Source: Costus lasius (Eukaryota; Streptophyta; Magnoliopsida; Zingiberales; Costaceae). From it: a stretch of DNA of 64,000 bases. The stretch covers positions 10,647,957 to 10,711,956 of the forward strand of contig CM050450.1 of assembly GCA_027563935.2 (NCBI GenBank), in the 5' to 3' direction. A program made the position numbers and the translations under genes. A model generated the notes under the pieces. The model saw only the letters and a list, made by a program, of their open reading frames with translations. It made no database searches and was not told the origin of the DNA. Positions 12,344-22,931 of the stretch are shown here, piece after piece (the stretch's first letter is position 1; each line of letters opens with the position of its first letter).

Positions 12344-15300
12344 GACTCACCAGGCCAGAAGCTCCTGAACATTGACACCATAGCAGGAAGTATACCAACA
12401 AGTGCTATTTGAAGATACTCCGAGGAGCTTGTCTTCACTGTTATTTGTCCACTGAGCTTGTTGTTAAGCCCAACACGAACAGCCATCTTCGAATTTCTTC
12501 CAATAGAGAGCTGAGATTGAAGATTTGCACCTAGAGCCAGGTCCCCACGCCACTTCATCAGGGATAACCCTAAAGTGGAAAGGGATTGACCAATAGGGTA
12601 ATCTTTGTCTCTGAGACGAGCCTCCAGGTTGGCTCCAAATGCCACATCACCTTGAGCACGAACAGCACCAGTGCTAGCAACCAGATTTACCCTCTTTCCA
12701 ACTGTAATCTGATCCTCAACTTTCAAACCAGTCGCAATTGTTTCTCCTAAAAATGTCACAGCTATTCCACCTGCAGTCTTGTTCTTTTTAAAGTTGCTAA
12801 ACTTAGTTTCACCTCGGATAATGTAAGCAAGCTGCCTTCCAACAGATTGGATGTCGAAGCCAGCAAGAGTGGAGCCATTTTCTCCATGTTTTGCTGAAAT
12901 GGATGAATCTAACTGAATACTGAATTCCTTCTTGTCTTTCGTGATTTGAACCGCAATGGCTCCAGGAAAGCAACCGGCAAGGGCTAGGGTCTGCTCAATG
13001 CTAACTCCATCATATCCACAATCATGATCCCAGCCGTGCGTGTCTAGAACAGGTCTAGTCAGAAGTTGTGATGTTGGTTCCAGGAAACGGTAACGATATA
13101 CTGGGTTACCACAGTCAAAAGATGGTGGCAGTGCCATATCAGGTAAAGGTACTGGTACAGCTGCAGGAGCACCATCCTGATCGATATCATCAGCCATATC
13201 ACCATAGCCAAGATCGTTTGGGCTGTTTTTTCCTCTCTTCTTCATCTCTTTGATTCTTCTTAGCTCTTCTTTCCATTGCTTTTTCTGAAGAAGCTTAACC
13301 CGGTAATCATATTCCTCAAAGTAGGCCTTGCGCTGTTCCTTGGTCAGCTTAGCAATCTGAGCCTTTCTCAAGGGTTTAAATGGTGGAAGTTGATCATACT
13401 CATCTTCTTCTTCATTTGCATCCACCAAATCATCTAGATCAATATCAGAATCCTCATTTTCCCCACCTTGATCAACAGATATTTTTGGGTGCTCTCTGGA
13501 TTGCAGAAGTGAGGACAATAGAAATGGAAGAGGTGGAGATCTAAACCTGAAATTAAAGAGTTTTCCGGGAGAAGAATCTTGAAGTTTCATTAGGGAATTA
13601 GCTTCAGATAATATTTTTGAAGAGTAACACAACAGAAGCATCTGCGGTCTCCAACTTAAGCCATTGGGTAGCACACTTTCCCCGTCTCTGTTTTTCCTGC
13701 AAGAAGGATGGTTCTCAACAAGCGCTACTGGATTCATTAAGCGCATGTCACCAGCAGCTTGCCGAATGCATTGTTGGACAACATGTGACCTCTGAGCTAC
13801 AAAAATCTCATAGCTTAAAGCAGAACCATTTGGCCCATCAGGAGGCGCAGAAGCTGCATGCGTGAGAGCAACAATAGCATTGAACCATATGGACGAACCC
13901 AAAGTACTAGTAATTGAGCGCAACAGTGGCAAATCATTGAGATCACGAGTCTGAGAATCCAAACGGTCCACATAGAGAACAATGTCGGGAGGGCATCTCT
14001 TGGTATATTTCTTTATTGAGGAAAGAATCTTCCTGTTCGATGATTGCTCCCTTGCTGAAGTCTTCAGTCCTGGAGTATCTATAATTCGAATCTTAACCCC
14101 TTCTAAAGTCCCTGAAATCTCTTTTACATAACTTGTGGCTGGTTCAAAGGCATTTGTGTGAGACTTACGATCACCAAAAATAGAATTTATCGTAGCACTC
14201 TTGCCCACTCCAGACTTTCCAAGGACAAGAATATTACAGGAGAAATCCAAATCCTTGTTGCCATCAGTCTCTAGCTGCAGTGCTTTCCTCTTTGCATTTT
14301 CAAGGCTAAAAGAACGGCCACTTTGCCTTCCTCGCCTGATCCCTTCTGCAAGTCCAAGACGGTAAAGGACTTGGCCAGCGACAGTATCTTCAGGAGAATG
14401 ACCCAACCTCTGAACAAGGCGTAGGAATTTCACCCGTATTTGCTCAACTTTGTCATGCAATTTCTTTTCTTCCTCGCTCAGGTTCTCGTCATCTCCAACA
14501 ACTGCCAATTCTGATGGACTAAAAATGCTTGACCGGATTGAACGTGCAGCAGCTGGTTTTAAAGATGAAACTGAGGAACCCAAGCCTACAGGGGGATCTG
14601 CAGAGAAGATCCTACCAGCGTCTTGGGAACTTATAGTAATATTGTCATTGGGTGAAGCACCAGCAGCTGCTTTAAGTAAGGCAGTCAATGCAGCAGAATC
14701 AAACATCTCCCCATCTGCATCCTCATCAGTGTCCACCTCTTCATCAGATTCCACAACGATCTCACCATCCAAACCATCTGCATGCACAAAATTTGAATTG
14801 ACATTAAAGTTGGAAGAATCTTGTTCCATTCCTTCTATAATCTGTTTGGCAGCTTCAGAGCTTTCTAAGATTGCCACTCGAGCAGGACCATCAGAAAGAA
14901 AATTTTCATCTTGTTCAGCTTCTTCCGTCTCATAGACCCTTATGATTCTATCCGCAGAAAATTCCTCTTCTTCTTCTTTTAGTAATGTTCCATTTCCTCC
15001 CACACGTAAAGGATCCAGGACACTCCTCTCAATATTGCCACTCTTTAAGCCTTCACCACCACCAAGCGACTCCGCAACATCAGGAATTTGCCTGGCATCA
15101 TGAGAATCAGCAGCTTGAGTCTCTTCAGCTTGAGCAAGAGCTTCCTCTCCCACATCAGGAATTCTAGCCGAGCCACTTTTTTCAGTAGCTTCAATCTTCT
15201 CTGCCTCGACAACATTGGATTCAGCAACTACTGGCAGTGAGTTTCCTCCATCTTTAGGCTCTTCAACTGATTCAGTGGTTTCACTATCTCCAATCTCCTG

Positions 15301-16239
15301 TGACTTAGCAGCAGGTACTTCTATCACGACAGAAGCTTTATTTCTCGCATCTGGAGGGTTCACAACACCATTATCCCTGACTCCCTCGACAGCCCCTACC
15401 TCAATTGATTCCACTTCAACAGCCTTCTTCTCCGTCATTCCCTCTGATGTAGGACGACTTGCTTCGGAAGATGGTAAAGAACACTCAATTTGCACTTTAG
15501 CAACACCTCCATCCTCATAATTCTTCTCCGAGTAAATATTCTGGCTTGAAACCTCCACTCCCCTGTCCCCTTCGAGAGCCAGAGGCGCACCTTCATTCAC
15601 CACGCTAGTTTCTCCATCTTTTTCAACAGCAGGAGGAACCGCAGAACCAGGAGTGTCCTGCCTCTCCTCACCATCCTCGCCACCTGGTGGAGAATTCAGC
15701 ACTCCATTATCCTCGGCTCCCTTAACCACTCCACCGTTAATCAAGGCCCCTTCTACAGCCTCCTTCCCTTCTGCGCCCTCCAGTATAGGATTACTTGCTT
15801 CTTCAGACAACCCACCTCCCGAAACGTCATCTTTCTCCACATTTCTGGCAGGCTCGACGGCCACAGGCTCCTCACGCTGCACTTCATCCTCAGCAACAGC
15901 ACTTGTATCCCCGGAACTGTCTTTCTCCAAGTGAAGACCTGGGTTCGAAGCCTCAACCGCACTACCATCTTCAGGGGAAGGCGTGGGGTCGACAGAGCTC
16001 TTCCCCTCCTCGGCACAAACCGGGGGAGCGGGCGGCAGGGCATCCTCCGGGGGCAAAATACTATCCTCAGAATCAAGAAATACCTCCTGGGATTCTTGGT
16101 CATGGGGGGCAATCTGGGGAACCCCCTCCTCGCCCGTGTGCGTCTCCACCTCGGGCACGCCGTCGCCGCCTGCTTCGGGGATGGAGACGGTGGATTGATT
16201 GGAAACCAAGGGCGAGGCGGAGTCGGCGACGGAGGCCAT
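12328..16239 (-). CDS. TOC159: TOC159-type chloroplast preprotein import receptor GTPase
   Basis: One uninterrupted 1303-codon frame. The product is the outer-envelope receptor of the TOC complex, which recognises transit peptides and hydrolyses GTP with TOC34 at the TOC75 channel. Residues 1 to about 560 form the acidic, Glu/Asp/Ser/Pro-rich A domain. The GTPase (G) domain follows: P-loop GKSGVGKS near 674, DTPGL near 720, and the family-typical LTHAASAPPDG near 790. A basic, Lys-rich linker (QLPPFKPLRKAQIAKL) leads to the C-terminal M domain with SQLLTRPVLDTHGWDHDCGY, ending in a hydrophobic segment. The DSAALTALLKAA block before the G domain and overall similarity fit TOC159 better than the TOC120/132 subgroup. 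Arabidopsis TOC159 is about 1500 residues, so this A domain is shorter. The ATG at 16239 has a strong context (GCCATGG) and no upstream in-frame extension is needed. Subgroup call is moderately sure, family call very sure. Confidence 0.96.
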   Translation of the reverse strand: MASVADSASPLVSNQSTVSIPEAGGDGVPEVETHTGEEGVPQIAPHDQESQEVFLDSEDSILPPEDALPPAPPVCAEEGKSSVDPTPSPEDGSAVEASNPGLHLEKDSSGDTSAVAEDEVQREEPVAVEPARNVEKDDVSGGGLSEEASNPILEGAEGKEAVEGALINGGVVKGAEDNGVLNSPPGGEDGEERQDTPGSAVPPAVEKDGETSVVNEGAPLALEGDRGVEVSSQNIYSEKNYEDGGVAKVQIECSLPSSEASRPTSEGMTEKKAVEVESIEVGAVEGVRDNGVVNPPDARNKASVVIEVPAAKSQEIGDSETTESVEEPKDGGNSLPVVAESNVVEAEKIEATEKSGSARIPDVGEEALAQAEETQAADSHDARQIPDVAESLGGGEGLKSGNIERSVLDPLRVGGNGTLLKEEEEEFSADRIIRVYETEEAEQDENFLSDGPARVAILESSEAAKQIIEGMEQDSSNFNVNSNFVHADGLDGEIVVESDEEVDTDEDADGEMFDSAALTALLKAAAGASPNDNITISSQDAGRIFSADPPVGLGSSVSSLKPAAARSIRSSIFSPSELAVVGDDENLSEEEKKLHDKVEQIRVKFLRLVQRLGHSPEDTVAGQVLYRLGLAEGIRRGRQSGRSFSLENAKRKALQLETDGNKDLDFSCNILVLGKSGVGKSATINSIFGDRKSHTNAFEPATSYVKEISGTLEGVKIRIIDTPGLKTSAREQSSNRKILSSIKKYTKRCPPDIVLYVDRLDSQTRDLNDLPLLRSITSTLGSSIWFNAIVALTHAASAPPDGPNGSALSYEIFVAQRSHVVQQCIRQAAGDMRLMNPVALVENHPSCRKNRDGESVLPNGLSWRPQMLLLCYSSKILSEANSLMKLQDSSPGKLFNFRFRSPPLPFLLSSLLQSREHPKISVDQGGENEDSDIDLDDLVDANEEEDEYDQLPPFKPLRKAQIAKLTKEQRKAYFEEYDYRVKLLQKKQWKEELRRIKEMKKRGKNSPNDLGYGDMADDIDQDGAPAAVPVPLPDMALPPSFDCGNPVYRYRFLEPTSQLLTRPVLDTHGWDHDCGYDGVSIEQTLALAGCFPGAIAVQITKDKKEFSIQLDSSISAKHGENGSTLAGFDIQSVGRQLAYIIRGETKFSNFKKNKTAGGIAVTFLGETIATGLKVEDQITVGKRVNLVASTGAVRAQGDVAFGANLEARLRDKDYPIGQSLSTLGLSLMKWRGDLALGANLQSQLSIGRNSKMAVRVGLNNKLSGQITVKTSSSEYLQIALVGILPAMVSMFRSFWPGESYLAR

Positions 16240-17840
16240 GGCGGAGGGAGGAGAATTCGAGGTGAGCGGAGGAAGGGATAGGGTTTATGTCTCGCCGCGG
16301 CCTTTGGGTGCCCACTTCTACCAGTGCGGGGGGCAAAATTGGATGGGGGCGGAGGAGGATGAGGGCCGAAGATAAATAGCCACACGTAGGGAGGAGATAA
16401 GGTGTCTCTCTCCCTTTGAACCAATTTTTTTGGATTTTTGTTATGTTTTAGTTTGCTTTTATCGGTGATAAAATAAGGGTAACAATTTTTTTTTTACTTT
16501 TTATAGTAATCCAAACAAATATACCATATTATTTATGAATTTTTTTAAAAAAAATTCTCAGGAAAAAACACTTTATAGGGTTTCCCTTAAGTGAGGTAAT
16601 ATAAGCACAAATGAACCTTGAATGTTTGATCGTTTTTAAAAAAGTCCTTTAGATTAGATCTAACCTATATTTGAGTTTTCAGATAGTAAATTAATTTGGA
16701 CCATTTATGATATTATGAAATTATCAATTAATTTAGTGAAAATATATAAAAATCTTTCTCATTGTTCTAGGGATAAAGTTTTAATGCTTTGTGAGGAAAA
16801 AATCTTAAATTTTTTTGGCCAAAATGCCTTTCATAGTCTAGGGTAATAATGTTGATCCTAGCGACATTATATTTGTGCTCATAGAAAAAATCTTTCTAGC
16901 GAATTTAGAATTACATTATCATACTACAAAAATCATTTATAACATGCTCTACTAAACATCCCTTCTAATATTATTAGCCAATTTTGCTCAACACCTCTGG
17001 TTCATCATATTGTTCTACTAGTGCAATCTTAACTTGGTCTTGTTATTAATGCATATTAACTTTACTGGTTGATAACAAAGTTTTTAGGTCAAGTCCCGCC
17101 TTCATTAACTTACTTGCGTGTGTTACATCATATCTAGCATTATTTAATATCTTTGAAATGTAGTTATTTTCAACATCCATGTACTTCAAAATCATAACGG
17201 GGCTTAGAGCATCAAATTTTTCTCACTCTATCTAACATGGATTAGTTTTACCATGCAAATCAAGGTGCTCATAATCAATTTAGCCTATTTTGTTATGAGG
17301 GATCCAAGCTCATTAGTATGCATCTCTTCTTCCTCTTTGGCTTATTGCAAATAGGAGAAAAATCATAAAAAAAAAACGTAGTTGTTTGATAGTGGCAAAC
17401 CTTAGTCCTCAAAATTATAGAGCTCGAACATGACGTCACTTTATGCTTCCAGAAGTCCCCACATTTAATCTCTCTTGAGTGCTAAACCTAGGTTGTTCAC
17501 TTCTTGAATGCTCAAATTCTATGTAACTCTCATGGTCTTTCGATGCTTTTTGAATGACTAGTCCTTTGCGATTTTCATGTACTTGAGTTCTACTACTCTG
17601 TAAAGAGTTTAGTAAGCCAATCTGACTGAAGATTTTCCAGTTACTGCACCAACTCTTTGATACTTACCAGCTTTCTCATATCTTTTTGAGATTGATAGTC
17701 ACATTTGTATTAGTGATACTATCTTGTGATTTCAGCCGTATGAAGCTTGAAAGAATGAAATTCATTGATATCAGCAGTACCAATCACACTATTGTTTTCA
17801 GATGCTACAAATCAGTTGGTTATTACAGATCAAAAGGCAC
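16240..17840. other. TOC159 promoter side and intergenic spacer
   Basis: The first ~150 bp upstream of TOC159 are GC-rich and likely hold its 5' UTR and core promoter (on the minus strand). Beyond about 16430 the DNA is AT-rich, with no coding frame and no defined repeat borders. Confidence 0.4.
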
Positions 17841-17940
17841 GAAGAAATCCACCATTTGAACACCAGTAGCAAACACTAAGATGAAGTTAGAAAGAAATCC
17901 ACCATTTGAACACCAGTGACAAGCAATAAGATGAAGTCAG
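17840..17940. repeat. ~50-bp tandem duplication just after the NLA stop codon
   Basis: The phrase AGAAATCCACCATTTGAACA with the following CCAGT..CAA..A.TAAGATGAAGT occurs at about 17841 and again at about 17892. The right copy ends at the stop codon (17937-17939). In transcript sense the repeat is the first ~100 nt of the 3' UTR. Confidence 0.85.
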
Positions 17941-20772
17941 ATACCAACGAATGCTCGACTTAGCGATTCCCAATGCTCCTTCGACTGGCGAAGTCGTTCC
18001 ACTCGGTCGACCTGTTGTCGTCTCTTCCAGTATTCAGGGCAGCTGTTTATCAATGCGAGGTATGGAAAGATGCTTCAATGTTGAACAATCTTGATAAGTA
18101 AAGCATTCAGATGATTATTACCTTTGTCTTAACAAGATCTTCAGCTCGTCAAGGTGGATGGCACCTGAGTATACTCCTTCCTGAAGCAGAAGATAAAACT
18201 TGCATGAATGAAGCACATATGCATATGATTGTAAGGAAATTAATGCCGAGTACCTGTCTACATAGAGGACATTTTGCTGTACTGCTTGCACTCCTTAAAC
18301 CGTCAATGATTGTCACAGATGCCGCAGAACAGCAACACATGTAGCAAAATAGATGACCACAAGAAAGCGCAACAGGATCAAAGACAGTTTCCTGTAAAAT
18401 GAGAAGATTCATAGGAGGTGACAACTTATAGACTATAAGAAACCAAAATGAATCTCAGTTAACATGATTTAAGATGTTCAGAGCTGTCAAACACTAAGAT
18501 TTTGATCCCTTAGTGAACTTGAAAGGAGAAAGACTCACCAAACAGATCGAACAAGTCAAATCGATTTCTATCTTCATTGAATCAAGGAGGCCACAGGAGA
18601 GAGTAGGCTTATCATCTTTGTCAAAGGTGAGTGTGCAGTCATCAAGCAGCTCAACAACAGCTTTCTTTTTGGTATTGCCTTCCATCATGTTAATGTGCAG
18701 AGCCATTAGCTCACATAGCCATGGAGATTGAAGGATGTCAATATGCATGCTAAATGCTTTGGATTTGAATGCCTGACCTTGCTTTGAGTAATGAATCTGT
18801 CGTAGATTCAGTGAAAATAAGTAGTGTAATTGAAACTACAAGAAACAATGGCAATCGCAATGCTTATAAAAACATACACAGTTTTAGCGTTATGAATCCT
18901 TTAAAACACACCTAACCTTCTTCGCCATTCACCCTACCTTATTCATTGTTCTCCTCTACCAACCTTAATAGTACCCTAACTCATCAACATCATCGTCCCT
19001 TACTCTCATCACCAGACACCTTCCCGTGTCATCAACTCTTTGACCCTCCCTTTCTCAACCTCACCTTTTCCTTCTCTCAAGCTTGCCAATCATTTTCTTT
19101 CAAGCTACCATCCACTGCGCCTTACCTCATCTCGTCTACTACTTCCTTCCTCACCATACTTTTCAAACAAATCATCCCTATTGAATAGCTCTTTCCACCT
19201 ATGACTCTATGACCTTGATCCATATGATAGGTGGCAAATTTAGGACACGGCAAAAATATATTTTTAAGTTAGTTCTTAAGTTAGTGGGGTAAATAACTCT
19301 TCATAAAATAAGTATACTTCCTAAATTTCATGTGGGCAGTTGCCCACACATGATCTCACTCAATGACATATCCCGGATATGTAATTGGTAATACTTTCAA
19401 AGGCGTTGCCATTTCTAAAATGACACAGCCAGCCAAATGGCGACATTCATGAAGCAGCATTATTTTCAATGGAGATGCTTTTAGTGAGCCAAAAAGGGGT
19501 TGATATTTCCTGATAGATAGATCTGTAGTAGCAGCTAGGATCATTGAGTTCTAAAGAAAAATCAAACAATTAGCAGGTGCTATATCTTTGAACTTGCATA
19601 CCTTGTCATACTTCTTTAATATTTTCCTCATGGCAATAGAGTTTATGATGGCATATGCAACCAAGTCTTGTCCTTCTTGTATCATTGCTCCATGGTTCTT
19701 CTGAGTCTTACCTTTCAGCCACATAACATACTTGTGAAGGCCTGTTGCCAAGTGCAGTTCAAGCAACTTTTGAGCTTGTTGATTGAAGCAACCAACAACA
19801 GCTGACATCTCCTTGAGGAGGGAAGGAAAGAAAGTGCCATCACAAACTAGATGTGAAACAACAAGTTAGTGAATCAAACAACTCCAAAGAAGAGTATCAT
19901 AATTATGCACATCTCATCCTTAGGTTTTGTATCCTAGAAAAGAAATGCAAAGGAAGAAAATGGTATTTTTCCTTGTTTTGTTCCATCCAAATTGAGCAAA
20001 AACAATGCAACTATTTTGTTCTTTGTTTTGTTTTTCACTCCTTAATTACTTTTTTTCACTTTTGTTTCCCCTTTGGAAAGACAATTATGGAGTACATGGC
20101 TACTAAAGACAATTTGGCAAAGCAAAAGGCAAAATGATAAGGATCGAATTAAGAAACAAGAGCTAAAAATACAAAAAAACAGAAGGGGAACTAAAAAGGG
20201 GAGCAAGTTTCTGCTTCTTGTGAATTTAAAAGAACAAAAATCAAATAGTAGAAAGAATAGCTAATGTTTATCAAACAATCCGTGCCTAAATAGTTCTTTT
20301 TCCCTATTCCAAGATCACATTTTTTTCTATTCTAGGCACATTTCAAATTATGAGAAGGCATGTAACCTAGACAGAATACACAAAACGAAAACCCTAAGAA
20401 GAGACCAACACCAAACAGCTGCACACATCCTGAAAAAGAACAACAGGATCTCCATCAACCAAAGGAAAACGACCACATCTTTTCGTTATGAACACTAAAA
20501 GATAGGATTTTGTGATGGTGATTGGGGGGTTTTTCCTCCTTTTTTCTGTAAAAAAAAAAAAGAAAGCAGTAGGGATTAATTCATAATTTCTAACAGATAC
20601 CAGCACAATTTCCAGGGCATTTGCCCTCTTCCCCGTCCTGACGCTGATGCTGGGCGTGGAAATCTCTCCTGCACCTCTTCAGGGTCTTCTTCATCTTCTT
20701 CAATCCTAGGGCAGGCAGCTTGTTCGCCGTCCTCGCCTGCATGTACTCCTCGTACCTCTTGCAAAACTTCAT
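17937..20772 (-). CDS. NLA: SPX-RING E3 ubiquitin ligase, NLA/BAH1 type (six exons)
   Basis: Exons, in transcript order: 20601-20772, 19602-19846, 18539-18796, 18254-18391, 18122-18180 and 17937-18042. Borders are GT/AG and the joined frame is 325 residues; Arabidopsis NLA is about 335. The N-terminal SPX domain starts [11 protein letters not shown], and carries [12 protein letters not shown] and the later KILKKYDK cluster, where SPX domains bind inositol pyrophosphates. The middle has [22 protein letters not shown]-terminal C3HC4 RING is split over exons 3-4: [13 protein letters not shown] and CPLC, followed by [13 protein letters not shown]. Family members act with the E2 PHO2 or UBC8 to ubiquitinate PHT1 phosphate and NRT1.7 nitrate transporters at the plasma membrane and affect salicylate levels. 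Function here is inferred from family. The start codon is the first ATG giving a canonical SPX N-terminus. Confidence 0.94.
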
Positions 20773-22931
20773 CTTTCTCTTGCTCGCGTTTCAAATGTCT
20801 AATCAGGAGCCACAAGAAGTTAGCGCCCGAGAACGCTAATAAAGAATGCAAAAGTCAGCGGCGGGATCATACTCTCTACCTTGGAAAACAATATGAATTA
20901 GGAAATGGGGATAAATCAATGGGCAAAGCCTGGAGAGAGAGATTGGTTTTATCTCCGGGTGGCGTCTTTCGCAGCTTCTGGTCGATTCTGAGGCCAAGAG
21001 ATGACGACGAAGAAAACCATCCGGAGGAGGCTGGCGCGCGGCGACGGACACGTGACGCAAGATTCATCTCGCCTGAGACGGAAGCCGATTGAGCGTTTAA
21101 CCGAAGCAGGCGCTCGAAACACTTTGGAGGTGCAAGGCTCTTTACGGCCGTTGGTTGATGGAGGGATCAAATCTGCACTGTTCTAATCACGCAGACGAGT
21201 GGAACTTTCTTTACAATTGGACGGCTCATATTCAGCTCCGCCCTGATCTAACGGCCACGGGAGGGACCTTCATAAGAATTTTATGCCGGGCGATGGTTGA
21301 CTTTTCAGTCGGCGACTCGTGACGCAAGCGGCAAGATCTCGAAAGGATAATAAGCAGAAACTGGAAGTCAATGGGGGCGATCGTGCATGTTTTCCAAGCG
21401 CACATAAAAGGAAACATACCAATGTTTGTATGAAATAAATCTCAATTTTAGAAATATTAACATAGCAATTTGTTAACTCTTGGTATACTTTTGATGTTTA
21501 TTTGATCATACAGAAGCTAAAACTATTTATCTATTGCTTAATTTATAATTATACATTTTTTTATATTAACTGATTATTTGCGGCAAAGAAAATATAGTGA
21601 TTATTTATTAATTGTTAGGATGAAGATTTCTCTTTCTACAGATCGAAGATTTTTTTTATATATACAAGTTAGGCAGTGGTTTCGGTTTAAGTTTAAGTTC
21701 TAGCAATTCTCTAAAATCACACATCTAACTTTGACCCAACTTAGTAGTCGACTGAGACTCAGTCATAAGTGATTCCATCACAATTGGGTTCAGGTATAGA
21801 TTTTTCATTTTTCCCTATAAGTGACATATGCAATTATATGAACAAAATTATAAATCACAATAAATATTAAAATGTGCAATACATGTCATGAAGGATAAAA
21901 TGAACAAAAGTTTATAATTTATCAAGTCTATCAAGAGGATAAGATAGAACAAGTGGTCATTCTAAAAGAACAAGTCTTGAAAAACAATGCATAAACATGT
22001 AGATTGAATAATAGACCATAGTTTTAGCTTTGATCCGTTCCAAATTGTAAGGTTATTATAGATTGGTTTGAGACTAAATTGCCACACAAATGTTTTATAA
22101 GGTTTTATGTCCAATATGTGAGTATGATATGAATTGACATTACAAAAAACTTGGATTTGACTTTGAGTTGGAGAGAATGATTGGATAAGAATTCTTTTAT
22201 TAAATAAAAAACTAGATAATGTGTCCTGTGTGCTTGTTTCTTCTTTTTGTTTCTGTTGGAGAATAAGCACTTCGCATGCCTCAGACAGCTGCAAAGACAG
22301 GTCTGGCTGTTATTTTTTTACTCTTATCATAAATATAATGGTGAAAAAAATATATCGTAATTATTAAAGCTGTCAATAACATACTACCAAAATAGGGAAG
22401 TAGTCTAAGCATTGGCAAACTAATGAACACTATATTAGTCCAAAGTAGAATTACATTAAACAGCATCGACCGACGAGAAAAGCGCCCGGGAACGGCGGAG
22501 CCTAAGCATACACTTGAGCTTCTAGGATAGGAAGCTTAAGCTTTCAACTGGTAGAACCAAGCAAGGTCGAGTATGCGATGATGAATTTATCTTACTTTAA
22601 TGAAAGTTAATTTGCAAATGTATCGACCTCCCACTTCCAAGGGGCGAAGGCAACGGAACACTGAATCATCAAAACTATGTTCCAAGTACTTACGAACAAT
22701 TATTCTTTTAGCAAAACACCAGTAGACATAATACCTTTCATCCTAACATTAGTTCAACAGTGTCGGAAAAATTTCTTAAAACACAATTCAATAGCAGCGG
22801 AGAATGGGTGATGAAGTACAAGTACAGCTACAAAACCCAAGGATAGATCAATTCACAAATTCACGGTGCCTGACGCTCAGTAAAAAATTCTCAAATTCAC
22901 TCCTTCGCGTCACTCGAACAGCATGAAGCGT
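20773..22931. other. NLA 5' flank and spacer to SR34
   Basis: About 20773-21400 is GC-richer and probably contains the NLA 5' UTR and promoter; a possible 5'-UTR splice donor (CCAAG/GTAGAG on the minus strand, near 20880) is present but its acceptor is unclear. 21430-22930 is AT-rich with no supported gene. The right-hand end probably includes the SR34 3' UTR. Confidence 0.4.

Noticed and set aside
14450..14935. Open frame of 161 codons on the plus strand inside TOC159
   Set aside because: It is the antisense shadow of the acidic A domain; Ser-rich composition follows from the opposite strand's Glu/Asp codons.
15753..16424. 223-codon minus-strand frame overlapping the TOC159 start
   Set aside because: Arg/Pro-rich out-of-frame reading of the same GC-rich exon; the TOC159 frame explains the DNA.
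20773..21100. Possible miR827 target site in the NLA 5' UTR
   Set aside because: NLA in some plants is regulated by miR827, so I looked for a complementary stretch upstream of the ATG and saw none. A longer or spliced 5' UTR could still carry one.
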